Notes: generated from the sequence alone by a model not told the origin. Positions 1 through 8,237 are shown, counted from the stretch's first letter. The stretch: DNA of 37,351 nucleotides from an uncultured Clostridia bacterium (GCA_934129785.1 CAKOWW010000016.1:1-37351); one strand, 5' to 3'. Made by a program: numbers and translations.

Positions 1-69
1 TGCTATCGAGTTCGCGACAAATACGCCTCTTGGGACTTTCACCCTAGATTTATGACATGCCCGTCATAC
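1..69 (-). mobile_element. 5' end of a group IIC intron (runs off the window)
   Basis: Read on the minus strand from 69, the sequence starts GTATGACGGGCATGTCATA and continues CTAGGGTGAAAGTCCC. This matches the start of domain I in group IIC introns such as the Oceanobacillus iheyensis intron, as I remember it (GTGTG..., then TAGGGTGAGAGTCCC). The start lies two bases after the T-run of the terminator at 72-92, which is the usual class C insertion site, just behind a terminator stem. The rest of the intron, including any reverse transcriptase, lies outside the window. The call is inferred from motif and position. Confidence 0.6.
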
Positions 70-71
70 AG

Positions 72-92
72 AAAAAACGCCACATTAGGGCG
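72..92 (-). terminator. Terminator of the first pilin/FGE gene
   Basis: On the minus strand a CGCC/GGCG stem with a 7-base loop is followed by six T. The surrounding ~90 bases are homologous to the tail of the second copy at 1652-1740. Confidence 0.65.
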
Positions 93-169
93 CCACATTA
101 ATATTGTTTAATTTATATTTAACTATTTTTCACAATTTTCTATTATTCTGATTTTAGTTTTCACAAGAT

Positions 170-1309
170 TCAGTTCTGCTTAATATAAAGTACTGAACGG
201 AAAGTTACATAGCTAAGGGCAATGTCATAATCGCAATTACGCATGCTGGCTCTGAAGTAGCTATCGTCGTCGTAATAACCACCACAATGGACAAATGGAA
301 GACTAGTATTCGAGTTGCTTTTTTCTGCTACATATTCATAGCAATTTCCTTCAAGATCATATATGTTCTGCACTTTATCTGATAAATTCTTACCTGTTTC
401 TGCTTTGCTTCCTGTATGTCTAGCTGGATTATATGTTCTTACATCATAAGTATTTTCTTTTCCATCTGTTTTCCCATCTATAAATTTCATTACCATATCC
501 CATTGTATTCCTGAACACATTGCACTTTTTACATAATTGCTACTATCTCCATACATATCTTTTCCTATTCTTTTAAACTCTGTTTGTTTTTTATCTGTAT
601 ATACAGTTGCATTTTGTTTGCTTACTGGTTTTGAATTTTCGATTCCCGTTTCATATCTTGATATATAAAATCCATTATATTTCAATACTGCAGTTCTTTC
701 AGCTTTTTCATTATTTGTTGCATCATCTATTGTTGGTTGTATGTCTGTTGGCAAATACTCAGTATCTGTAAATGTATTTTCTATATTCCTATAATAACCA
801 CTTGGATAACTAAAATCCATTTGATATGCATCTTCACTTGCTACTGGTATCCATACAAATTGATTATATAAAGTTTGAACATTATATACTCCATCTTCAT
901 TTTTCATTGTCCAATCAATATTTTCTATATCTGACTCTGGTATATCATATATTACTAATCCATTTGCTACTTTTTCTTCCCCTGGTATTTTTGACACAGT
1001 AAAACCTGCTGGTATTGTTACTTTATTTCCTTCACTATCAACATAATTATCTTTTTTTGTTTCAATCACGATTTTCCCTGGTACTGCATTCCCTGTTTGT
1101 TTATTTATATATTCATTATTTCTTTCTAATTTATTTTCTTCATCTTCCTTTGTTAATTCTGTTTTTTCTTTTGCTAATTTCGCCTGTGTTAGTATTCCAT
1201 TATTTCCTGTTAGCATTGCAATGCTTACTCCAGCAAGTATTAAAAGTACAATTATCGTAATTACCAATGCAATTAATGTAATTCCTTTTCCCTCTTTTGT
1301 TTTCAACAT
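170..1309 (-). CDS. Prepilin-like surface protein with C-terminal FGE-sulfatase domain (copy 1)
   Basis: A protein of about 379 residues. The N-terminus has a type IV prepilin-like leader: charged residues, then KGITLIALVITIIVLLILAG, with likely cleavage after Gly. The usual Glu5 of mature pilins is absent. A charged, lysine- and glutamate-rich helix follows. Residues from about 140 onward resemble the FGE-sulfatase (formylglycine-generating enzyme, C-type-lectin-like) fold: FVWIPV, a YISRYETG-type segment, and NIYDLEGNCYEYV near the end. The last ~37 residues, beginning HCGGYY, look like a diversity-generating-retroelement variable region. I chose ATG 1309 because AGGAG lies 8 bases upstream and it matches the start of copy 2; an in-frame ATG at 1339 is less likely. 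Probably a cell-surface ligand-binding protein. Its paralogue is at 1828-3072, with near-identical N-terminus and leader. Confidence 0.75.
   Translation of the reverse strand: MLKTKEGKGITLIALVITIIVLLILAGVSIAMLTGNNGILTQAKLAKEKTELTKEDEENKLERNNEYINKQTGNAVPGKIVIETKKDNYVDSEGNKVTIPAGFTVSKIPGEEKVANGLVIYDIPESDIENIDWTMKNEDGVYNVQTLYNQFVWIPVASEDAYQMDFSYPSGYYRNIENTFTDTEYLPTDIQPTIDDATNNEKAERTAVLKYNGFYISRYETGIENSKPVSKQNATVYTDKKQTEFKRIGKDMYGDSSNYVKSAMCSGIQWDMVMKFIDGKTDGKENTYDVRTYNPARHTGSKAETGKNLSDKVQNIYDLEGNCYEYVAEKSNSNTSLPFVHCGGYYDDDSYFRASMRNCDYDIALSYVTFRSVLYIKQN
173..289 (-). other. Candidate DGR-type variable region of copy 1
   Basis: This 3' segment starts at GGTGGTTATTAC (GGYY) and is markedly less AT-rich than the rest of the gene. 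Most codons from GGYY onward end in C or T (GAC GAC GAT AGC TAC, AAT TGC GAT TAT GAC). That NNY pattern is expected when adenines of AAY codons in a template repeat are mutagenised. It ends with CTTTATATTAAG, as copy 2 does. No template repeat or DGR reverse transcriptase is visible in the window, so this is inference. Confidence 0.5.
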
Positions 1310-1450
1310 TTTATTCTCTCCTAATTTTTTATAATTCATAACTTTCTTTTTCTCTGAGCATATTCTATATTTGTGCTAAAAGTTTGTACACGAATTTTCT
1401 TCCACCACTATGTTTTCCAAATCCGTTTACTTTTATACCTTCTTTTTTGT
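1310..1450 (-). promoter_or_regulatory. Conserved leader of copy 1
   Basis: About 140 bases upstream of the start are nearly identical to 3073-3213 in front of copy 2. They include TTTGGAAAACATAGTGGTGG, a GTGTACAAACTTTTAGCAC segment able to form a small hairpin, and the AGGAG ribosome site. Conservation over the whole leader suggests a shared promoter or RNA control element, but I do not recognise a known riboswitch class. It may simply reflect recent duplication. Confidence 0.4.
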
Positions 1451-1479
1451 ACTAAAATCATCTTTAAAGTTACTTTTTA

Positions 1480-1645
1480 TTTCACAGTTCTATGTTTTAC
1501 AAAATAGAAATCGAGTAATAACAACAACCTTACTCGCATATATCTGCTACATTTACTATACGAACTTCGAATAGTTACTAAGGCTTTGGTTTGTATAGCA
1601 AACTCGCCCAGCTCAATGTTACTGTTCATTCTGTGCACACTATAG
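1480..1645 (-). mobile_element. Group IIC intron remnant (internal domain I-II part)
   Basis: On the minus strand this holds GAGTTTGCTATACAAACCAA and, ~40 bases later, AGTAAATGTAGCAGATATAT. Both correspond in order and spacing to segments late in domain I of the Oceanobacillus iheyensis group IIC intron as I remember it (GAGTTTGCATAACAAAACAA; AGTAAATGAAGCAGATTGAT). An 11-base-loop hairpin follows (CGAGTAA at 1512-1518 with TTACTCG at 1530-1536), like domain II. The 5' ~200 bases and the catalytic domains are absent. It lies just behind the terminator of copy 2. A 62-codon ORF here is spurious. Confidence 0.55.
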
Positions 1646-1651
1646 ATAAGG

Positions 1652-1672
1652 AAAAAAAGCCACATTAGTGGC
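1652..1672 (-). terminator. Terminator of the second pilin/FGE gene
   Basis: On the minus strand a GCCAC/GTGGC stem with a TAAT loop is followed by seven T. Homologous to the terminator at 72-92. Confidence 0.75.
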
Positions 1673-1827
1673 GCTACGTTAATATTGTTTAATTTATATT
1701 TAACTATTTTTTCAAAATCTTCTATTGTTCTGATTTTGGTTTTTACACTCCTTGCATTTTCTTTTTCTGAATTTCCATTCGGTTATCTAATGGTCTACAT
1801 CTTTTTAGTTGCCTCAGAGTACCACCT

Positions 1828-3072
1828 CTACTTAATATAAAGTGTAAGTCGACTACTATGGCCACTATAAGCATAACCCGGATAGTTGTCGTTGCGATAA
1901 CTAGGAGAATTGACGTGAGAATAGTAGCCGCCACGAGGAACTCGAATATTGGTGTCATAGGCCTCTAATGTCCATTCTCTTAAGTTTCCACCCAAATCTC
2001 TAATATTATTTATATTATCATTTAAATACTTACTATTACCTGTTGTTGTAACACTTCCACTTGAATTATTTCCACGTGATATATTTGTTATTTTATCCTT
2101 ATCTGTTCCATTTTTTGCCCAATTTAGCATTGCATCATATTGGCTTCCCCATATCATACTGCTTTCTACTACTCCATTTTTTCCTGCATATTCTTTTTGT
2201 TTACTATATAATCCATACCATCTATATGTTGCATTATTTTCTGACGATGTTGGTATTACTCCAGGTTTTGATTGTACCGTTCCACTTGTTCCAGCTGAGC
2301 TTGCTGTAGCATCTGATAAACTAGTTTCATATCTTCCAACATAGAATCCTCCATATTTTGATACATTTGTTGCCATATTTCTATAATCCTCTTGCATTTT
2401 AGCAAGTGTCAATTCTATTGTGTTATAAGTTGATCCATCTGCATTACTTGTATCTTTTAAGTATGCTGGTTCTCTTATCCCCTCATTAGCATTATAAGTC
2501 GTATTTACTGTTCCAAATTTTTCTCCTAGCTCTGTTGCATATAATTTTCCAACTATGTCTTCATTATCATCATGTATTTTACATTTTAAAACTCCATCTA
2601 CTAATTGTAAATTACAACTTCCTCCTGCTATTGAACACTGTGACATACTATTTATATCTGGTACTGGTACCCATACAAATTCACTACCATTATCACCATT
2701 TGCCTTATCTGGCCCGTGAACCACTAGTCCTTTTGAGATTATATTTTCATTTTCATCTACGCTAAAGCCCTCTGGTATTGTTGCTTTACTTCCTTCACTA
2801 TCAACATAATTATCTTTTTTTGTTTCAGTTACAATTTTTCCTGGCACTGCATTCCCTAGTTGTTCATTTATATATTCATTATTTTTTTCTAATTTATTTT
2901 CTTCATCTTCCTTTGTTAATTCTGTTTTTTCTTTTGCTAATTTCGCCTGTGTTAGTATTCCATTATTTCCTGTTAGCATTGCAATGCTTACTCCAGCAAG
3001 TATTAAAAGTACAATCACAGTTATTACCAATGCAATTAATGTAATTCCTCTTTCCTCTTTTGTTTTCACCAT
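1828..3072 (-). CDS. Prepilin-like surface protein with C-terminal FGE-sulfatase domain (copy 2)
   Basis: A protein of 414 residues. The first ~75 residues are almost the same as copy 1: prepilin-like leader RGITLIALVITVIVLLILAG, then a charged helix. After EFVWVPVPDIN the FGE-sulfatase-like domain continues with GGFYVGRYETS, SMIWGSQYDAML and NIRDLGGNLREWTLEAYD, the last being the typical FGE-sulfatase box. The C-terminus (RVPRGGYY then ~30 variable residues, ending LYIK) differs almost completely from copy 1, although the frame is preserved. The start ATG has AGGAG 8 bases upstream. A ~75-base insertion separates the stop codon from the 3' sequence shared with copy 1. Likely exported and displayed like a pseudopilin, with variable ligand binding; function inferred from architecture. 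Confidence 0.75.
   Translation of the reverse strand: MVKTKEERGITLIALVITVIVLLILAGVSIAMLTGNNGILTQAKLAKEKTELTKEDEENKLEKNNEYINEQLGNAVPGKIVTETKKDNYVDSEGSKATIPEGFSVDENENIISKGLVVHGPDKANGDNGSEFVWVPVPDINSMSQCSIAGGSCNLQLVDGVLKCKIHDDNEDIVGKLYATELGEKFGTVNTTYNANEGIREPAYLKDTSNADGSTYNTIELTLAKMQEDYRNMATNVSKYGGFYVGRYETSLSDATASSAGTSGTVQSKPGVIPTSSENNATYRWYGLYSKQKEYAGKNGVVESSMIWGSQYDAMLNWAKNGTDKDKITNISRGNNSSGSVTTTGNSKYLNDNINNIRDLGGNLREWTLEAYDTNIRVPRGGYYSHVNSPSYRNDNYPGYAYSGHSSRLTLYIK
1831..1941 (-). other. Candidate DGR-type variable region of copy 2
   Basis: From GTTCCTCGTGGCGGCTACTA to the stop codon nearly every codon ends in C or T (TCT CAC GTC AAT TCT CCT AGT TAT CGC AAC GAC AAC TAT). This is unlike the AT-rich, A-ending codons of the preceding 300 codons. 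This composition and the position at the end of an FGE domain match known DGR target genes. Read with the variable segment of copy 1. Confidence 0.5.
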
Positions 3073-3213
3073 TTTATTCTCTCCTAATGTTTTTATAATT
3101 TATAATTTTTCCTTTTTCTCTGAGCATATTCTATATTTGTGCTAAAAGTTTGTACACGAGTTTTCTTCCACCACTATGTTTTCCAAATCCGTTTACTTTT
3201 ATACATTCTTTTT
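3073..3213 (-). promoter_or_regulatory. Conserved leader of copy 2
   Basis: Near-identical to 1310-1450 (see that entry). The similarity fades beyond about 3,230. The divergent gene at 3407 has a separate TATAAT-like box near 3,362. Confidence 0.4.
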
Positions 3214-3406
3214 TGTATTAAAATAATCTTTTAGGTTGTGTTTTTTACTTCATTGCTCTATATTTTATAGTCAACAAATTTTTTCGAAATTTATAAATAA
3301 TTTACGATATTTTCCACCTATATTTTTTTGAAAAAAATGTGGACATATTTTATTTGTTATTATATAATAATGGTGTATTAATATATAAAGAAAGTGAGTA
3401 AAAGCT

Positions 3407-4816
3407 ATGTCAAATGGTAACAATTCCTATGATTATAAAAATAGAAATTTATCAGAAGTTTTTAAAGAGTTACAAGAAATTCAACGAAACCCTGAAATTA
3501 GAGAATCATATGCTAAGCAAGCACAGGAATTTGAAAAACAAAAAAAGAAAGATAAAAAGCAAAAATTAAAAGAAAAATCAGCCGTAAATAATATGTCTGG
3601 TTTTGGTTCAGCTAAAAAAATTAAATCTAATGACTTAAAACTATCACACATAGTCACAGGTTGCAGTATTTTAGTAGTTTCAATGGCTTTATTTTTTCCA
3701 AAAGATGTTTCTTTTAGGACAAGTTACGCTAAAACAGATGACTTGCAAGATGCAACTCAATATGAGCTTAATAGGCATAGTTTAAATATGCAAAACATCA
3801 TTTCTGAAAATGCCGGAATGGATAGAGTTAAAGAACAAGTTGTTGAAGAGCGTGATGTTGAATTTGAAACAAATTATGATGATAATGCTACACTTCCAAA
3901 AGGTGAAGAAGTTGTAAAACAAGAAGGAGTTTTAGGTAAAGATAAAGTTACAGCTGTCAAAACATATGAAAATGGCAACTTTGTTGAAGAAATTATTTTA
4001 GCAAAAGAAAAAATATCTGACCCAACACCAAAAATAATTGATCGTGGTACATCTGATTTTTTAGCAAAACATAAAGTTCATATTGGAGATACAATGTATT
4101 TAACTACAAATGTAACTTTAAAAGAAAGTGCTGATGATTCTTCTCCCGATGTTGCTGAAGTTAAAAATTATATAGATGTAAAACTTCTAGAATTACCTAG
4201 TGAAGAATGGTGTAAAGTTTCTTTTGATGGTGTAGAAGGATTTACAAAAACTTCTAACCTAACATCAGCAGCTACAACACCAAGTGCACCTGAGAAAAAC
4301 AGAATACAAAGAATTTTACTTAAAGTTAATATTTCTATGGAATTAAATCGTGTAAGTGGCCTTACACTTAATGATTACAAAAAAATATTTACTGGCTTAC
4401 CTAATGATACAAACAAAATATTTGAAAATAACTATCAAACATTTTATAACATAGAGAAAAAATATAATATTAATGGTATTTTCTTAGCATCTATGGCTAT
4501 ACATGAAAGCGGTTGGGGTACTTCACAAATTGCAAATGATAAGAAAAACTTATTTGGATATGGTTCTTATGATAACACACCATATGAATCATCTTTCGAA
4601 TTTTCAGATTATAGTGAAGGTATAGAAACTGTTGCAAAATCTCTAGTTAAATATTATTTAAATCCATCTGGAACTAAAATTTATGATGGAGAAACAGCTG
4701 CTGGCTGGTATTATAATGGTCCTACACTATCTGGAGTTAATACAAGATATGCAAGTGACCAAGATTGGCACACAAAAGTATTTAACTATATGCAAACATT
4801 ATATAATCGCCTTTAA
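3407..4816 (+). CDS. Membrane-anchored wall hydrolase: G5, SH3-like and glucosaminidase domains
   Basis: A protein of 469 residues. A charged, lysine-rich cytoplasmic N-terminus (1-78) is followed by one membrane segment at about 80-99 (IVTGCSILVVSMALFF). Residues ~140-215 look like a G5 domain (a GEEVVKQEGVLG turn and a ...VKTYENGNFVEE strand). Residues ~225-290 look like an SH3-like domain (GDTMYLTTNVTLKE ... WCKVSFDGVEGF). The C-terminal ~140 residues match the mannosyl-glycoprotein endo-beta-N-acetylglucosaminidase (GH73/LytG-type) family: ASMAIHESGWGTS with the presumed catalytic Glu, then NLFGYGSYD and YASDQDWHTKV. Probably cleaves peptidoglycan glycan strands at the outer membrane face. 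The start has GAAAGTGAG upstream. A 15-bp perfect terminator hairpin follows. Confidence 0.8.
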   Translation: MSNGNNSYDYKNRNLSEVFKELQEIQRNPEIRESYAKQAQEFEKQKKKDKKQKLKEKSAVNNMSGFGSAKKIKSNDLKLSHIVTGCSILVVSMALFFPKDVSFRTSYAKTDDLQDATQYELNRHSLNMQNIISENAGMDRVKEQVVEERDVEFETNYDDNATLPKGEEVVKQEGVLGKDKVTAVKTYENGNFVEEIILAKEKISDPTPKIIDRGTSDFLAKHKVHIGDTMYLTTNVTLKESADDSSPDVAEVKNYIDVKLLELPSEEWCKVSFDGVEGFTKTSNLTSAATTPSAPEKNRIQRILLKVNISMELNRVSGLTLNDYKKIFTGLPNDTNKIFENNYQTFYNIEKKYNINGIFLASMAIHESGWGTSQIANDKKNLFGYGSYDNTPYESSFEFSDYSEGIETVAKSLVKYYLNPSGTKIYDGETAAGWYYNGPTLSGVNTRYASDQDWHTKVFNYMQTLYNRL

Positions 4817-4832
4817 AATATGATATTCAAAC

Positions 4833-4876
4833 AAAATTCTAGAATACTAAAATATTTGTAGGTATTCTAGAATTTT
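4833..4876 (+). terminator. Terminator hairpin after the wall hydrolase
   Basis: A perfect 15-bp stem (AAAATTCTAGAATAC at 4833-4847 with its complement at 4862-4876) and a 14-base loop. The T content is within the stem end. It separates the hydrolase gene from the next gene, which has its own AAGGAG site. Confidence 0.65.
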
Positions 4877-4907
4877 AAATAATACAAAATTTGGAAGGAG
4901 TTTTAGT

Positions 4908-5747
4908 ATGAAAAATTTTAAATTTAAAATAAAAAATGTAAAATTAGCTTTCGCACTTTTAATAATATTAGCTATAGTTGTTTTATTATTGTTTTATCAT
5001 TTTGTTTTGGCAGATGTATTTTCTAGAAATAATTTTGCTAATCAAATGATTGAACTTTCAGACGAAAATGAAACTTCAGTTTTTAATATTCAAAAAGTAC
5101 TATTATATAGTGATGCTAATGCTATTGATAATTCTGAAGATCATTCTTTAAAAAATATGAGTATTTGTCAATTTACCGATTTATCCATTTACATAGATAA
5201 CAGTTCTTCTAACACAGAACTTTCTTCTGAAAATACTGTTAAAGAACTTTATATTGATAATATAAATATAACATCAAAATCTGATGTTGGAACTAAAATT
5301 TTAAATTATAAAAATCCAATGAATTTTGGTAAATATAAGAATATTAAAGAACTTGATAACGGTAGAATTGATTTTAAGGTTATTAATACAAATCAAGAAA
5401 ATGAGAGCCAAAATTATTCTGAGCCAACTTTTTATACAGATTGCTCTAACCCAATTACTTTAGGCTATTTAAATAAAGATATTGTTACTAATTATTCTGT
5501 TTCTGATGCTAGTAAGTCTGTATCTTTTAATGGCAAAGTTTTAAAAGAGGCTAATGTCAACTTAGATGATATTAATTATACTTTAAATTTCACTATTCAT
5601 ATTGTAAATAATTTAAATCAGAAGTTTGCTTATAATATGAAACTTGATGTTAATCTTAATGATGATAATGGTGGTATTTATAATGGTTATACTTATAAGG
5701 GTAAAACTACTTCTGGTTCTGAATATAGATTTTTTAAAGAAATTTAA
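4908..5747 (+). CDS. Unknown membrane-anchored extracellular protein
   Basis: A protein of 279 residues that I do not recognise. It has one N-terminal membrane segment (about residues 13-35, LAFALLIILAIVVLLLFYHF) after a lysine-rich start, so the remaining ~240 residues should be outside the cell. The outer part is rich in Asn, Ser and Asp, with many short beta-type stretches and one Cys pair candidate (MSICQF and YTDCSNP). GGAAGGAG lies 9 bases before the ATG. Its closeness to the wall hydrolase on the same strand suggests a cell-envelope role, but no function can be assigned. Confidence 0.6.
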   Translation: MKNFKFKIKNVKLAFALLIILAIVVLLLFYHFVLADVFSRNNFANQMIELSDENETSVFNIQKVLLYSDANAIDNSEDHSLKNMSICQFTDLSIYIDNSSSNTELSSENTVKELYIDNINITSKSDVGTKILNYKNPMNFGKYKNIKELDNGRIDFKVINTNQENESQNYSEPTFYTDCSNPITLGYLNKDIVTNYSVSDASKSVSFNGKVLKEANVNLDDINYTLNFTIHIVNNLNQKFAYNMKLDVNLNDDNGGIYNGYTYKGKTTSGSEYRFFKEI

Positions 5748-5762
5748 TTTTTATAAGTTAAA

Positions 5763-5791
5763 GGGGATTAAGACTTTAAGTTTTAATCCCC
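5763..5791. terminator. Bidirectional terminator between convergent genes
   Basis: GGGGATTAA at 5763-5771 pairs with TTAATCCCC at 5783-5791. It lies between the plus-strand gene ending at 5747 and the minus-strand oleate hydratase gene ending at 5801. Confidence 0.65.
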
Positions 5792-5800
5792 AAATTTATA

Positions 5801-7576
5801 TTAAATTACATTATGCTCTTTTAAAATTTTTTCAATATCTGTGCCTTCAATTTTCTTAATAGCTTCTTTTAACACGATTTTTTCTTTTAAGCCTAAATTC
5901 ATATCTGTAATCTTTTTTCCGTCTCGCAATTGAACAGTTGCATTTAATAAATCTCTAATATCATATACACTTCCCCAAACTTCTGGTACTCCACGATCTA
6001 TATTTAGTAATGTATAAACTGCTTCCATTGCTGTACGAATTGAATATTCTGTTGTGAATATTGTATCTCTTTTTGTTTCTGCAAATTGTCCTAAAAATGC
6101 GAAGTTTTTGCTTCCTTCTGGAACTACTAATGGTCTATCTCCTGCCCTTCTTGGCATAAAGAATGCTGTGATATATGGCATCATACAAGGAATTGTATTA
6201 GCACTATTTTCTGCAATATCTTCTATTTGGTCTTCTGGTACTCCTAAATGGTATAACCATTCCATGCATATTTCTTTACCAGTGCAATCTCTCATTGCTT
6301 TTTTTACATAATTTCCTGGTCTATCACTAAATAGTCCATATATCCATCCTACTAATTGATTTTTTGGTTGGCTTCTAAATTGAGGTTGTCTATTAAATGT
6401 CCAGCTTAGTAACCAGTTAGAGTCTTTAACTGTAACTATTCCTCCTGTTACAACTTTTCCTGTAAACGGATCTCTTTTGCAAATTTTTTGAATATATGGT
6501 GGAATACGGTCATCTAATGTTGTTACTGTTGCACTCATCCAATTACTTTGCTCTGGATTGCCACAGAATTTATCTGGATTTCCAAAGTCTGGACTTTGTG
6601 CAGAAATTTTACGCCACATATCCCAACCACCACCTGGTTTAATTTCTGAATTAAATTCTGCTGGTTTGTTTTGACTTCCTAATGATGAATTTTCAACACA
6701 TCCACCATTTGTTATAAATACTAAGTCATCTTCTAATAAATCTATATGGTCTTCTGTTCCATCTCGAAGAATATCAATTCTTTTTGCTAATTTTTTGTCT
6801 TCTTTAATGTCAAATTCAATGTTTTCAACTTTTACTCCATAATGGAATTGTACCCCAAAGCTTTCAAGGTATTTTACCATAGGAAGTATCATTGATTCAT
6901 ATTGGTTATATTTTGTAAATCTTAGTGCTGTAAAATCTGGTAATCCTCCAACATGATGTATAAATCGTTTTATATATAATTTCATTTCTAATGCACTATG
7001 CCAATTTTCGAAGGCAAACATTGTACGCCAATATAACCAGAAATTTGAATTTAAAACTTCATCATCAAAATAGTCTGTGATTTTTTTGTCGTATAATTCT
7101 TCATCTGGAGTGAAGAACAATTTCATTATTTCCATTGCTCCTTTATCAGATAAAGCAAATTTCTTGTCTGTATGTGCATCTTCACCTCTATTTACAGTTG
7201 CTCTCATTAATGAATAATTTGGATCTTCTTTATTTAACCAATAGTATTCATCTAATACGCTTACACCTTCTGTTTCTATTGATGGTATTGAACGGAATAG
7301 GTCCCACATGCATTCAAAATGGTTGTCCATTTCTCTACCACCACGCATTACATATCCTAGCCCTTCATATAAATATCCATCACAGGCTCCTCCTGGAATT
7401 GGTTCTTTTTCTAAAATATGAACTCTTTCGCCTTTCATTTGTCCATCACGAACTAAAAAGCATGCTGCTGATAATGCAGCTAACCCTGAGCCTACAATAT
7501 ATGCAGATTTTTTATCTACATTTTCTGGTTTCTTAGGTTTAGCAAAAGCTTCATAATTTCCACTACTATAATACAT
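5801..7576 (-). CDS. ohyA: Oleate hydratase (fatty acid double-bond hydratase)
   Basis: A protein of 591 residues, the usual length of the MCRA/oleate hydratase family. It adds water to the cis-9 double bond of oleate and related unsaturated fatty acids, giving 10-hydroxy acids. It uses FAD structurally. The FAD-binding motif GSGLAALSAA is at about 29-38, and the ribose-binding acid in HILEKEP at about 53-59. The GGREMDNH box at ~79-86 includes the catalytic Glu82 known from the family. The ECMWDLF and NFWLYWRTMFAFE segments are typical. GGAGG precedes the ATG. Its own promoter lies at 7611-7640, behind a TetR regulator gene on the same strand. In gut bacteria these enzymes detoxify dietary unsaturated fatty acids. 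Confidence 0.95.
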   Translation of the reverse strand: MYYSSGNYEAFAKPKKPENVDKKSAYIVGSGLAALSAACFLVRDGQMKGERVHILEKEPIPGGACDGYLYEGLGYVMRGGREMDNHFECMWDLFRSIPSIETEGVSVLDEYYWLNKEDPNYSLMRATVNRGEDAHTDKKFALSDKGAMEIMKLFFTPDEELYDKKITDYFDDEVLNSNFWLYWRTMFAFENWHSALEMKLYIKRFIHHVGGLPDFTALRFTKYNQYESMILPMVKYLESFGVQFHYGVKVENIEFDIKEDKKLAKRIDILRDGTEDHIDLLEDDLVFITNGGCVENSSLGSQNKPAEFNSEIKPGGGWDMWRKISAQSPDFGNPDKFCGNPEQSNWMSATVTTLDDRIPPYIQKICKRDPFTGKVVTGGIVTVKDSNWLLSWTFNRQPQFRSQPKNQLVGWIYGLFSDRPGNYVKKAMRDCTGKEICMEWLYHLGVPEDQIEDIAENSANTIPCMMPYITAFFMPRRAGDRPLVVPEGSKNFAFLGQFAETKRDTIFTTEYSIRTAMEAVYTLLNIDRGVPEVWGSVYDIRDLLNATVQLRDGKKITDMNLGLKEKIVLKEAIKKIEGTDIEKILKEHNVI

Positions 7577-7610
7577 ATTTTTTTCCTCCTTCGTTATTTT
7601 AATATTCCAT

Positions 7611-7640
7611 ATTATAAAAATAATATTAGGAAATTTACAA
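7611..7640 (-). promoter_or_regulatory. Promoter of the oleate hydratase gene
   Basis: On the minus strand TTGTAA, 18 bases, TATAAT. The AATATTA/TAATATT symmetry overlapping the -10 and spacer could be an operator for the adjacent TetR protein; that part is inference. Confidence 0.55.
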
Positions 7641-7670
7641 TAAACAATGAAAAATATATGTCTTATTTTT

Positions 7671-8237
7671 TTACATTTTATACATTTTGTCTAAATTTTC
7701 TAAAGAGTTTTCAAAATTCCCATCTATTATGACTCTTAGTTTTGATATTATATTATGTGGGTCTTCTTTCATTCCGTTTTCTATCCAATCCTGAACAATT
7801 CCTACAAATCCATATTTGTAAAAGTCTGCCATAAACTCTTTATTTTCTTCTTCAACATTTAGGATTTTTGATTTTTCTTCTATTACATTCATTAATAATT
7901 CTTTTGTTTGGTTATATATAAATCTTAGAAAAAACTCTCTACTAATAGAGTTATATGTATTTCTTACAAATTCTTTATTGTTTAATATATATTCGAAAAT
8001 AGACAGAAATCCTTGTTGCCATGTGTTGTATGTGTCTTTTCCTTCCATTGGTTGAATTACTTCGTTTAAATATATCCACTCTAACAAATCATATACATCT
8101 TTGAAGTGATAATAAAAAGTTTGCCTATTTACTCCACAGTCATTTGTGATGTTTGCTATTGTTATTTTAGATAATTCTTTTTTTGAGAGTAATTTTTTTA
8201 GTGATGTGGCTAATGCTTTTTTTGTTATTTCTGACAT
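7671..8237 (-). CDS. TetR/AcrR-family regulator
   Basis: About 188 residues. The N-terminal helix-turn-helix (ITIANITNDCGVNRQTFYYHF) is the classic TetR DNA-binding motif. The C-terminal part resembles the DhaS-like ligand-binding group (FVGIVQDWIENGMKEDP). I prefer ATG 8237, because GAGGTG sits 6 bases upstream; a GTG at 8246 is the alternative. It lies directly upstream of the oleate hydratase gene on the same strand, so it is the likely regulator, sensing a fatty acid. That role comes from position only. Confidence 0.85.
   Translation of the reverse strand: MSEITKKALATSLKKLLSKKELSKITIANITNDCGVNRQTFYYHFKDVYDLLEWIYLNEVIQPMEGKDTYNTWQQGFLSIFEYILNNKEFVRNTYNSISREFFLRFIYNQTKELLMNVIEEKSKILNVEEENKEFMADFYKYGFVGIVQDWIENGMKEDPHNIISKLRVIIDGNFENSLENLDKMYKM

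Noticed and set aside
1477..1665. 62-codon minus-strand frame
   Set aside because: It lies wholly in the group IIC intron remnant, has no ribosome site, and its 'protein' has no plausible composition.
1743..1958. 71-codon minus-strand frame overlapping the variable region of copy 2
   Set aside because: A shifted reading of the end of the copy 2 gene; the FGE frame ends properly with LYIK and stop.
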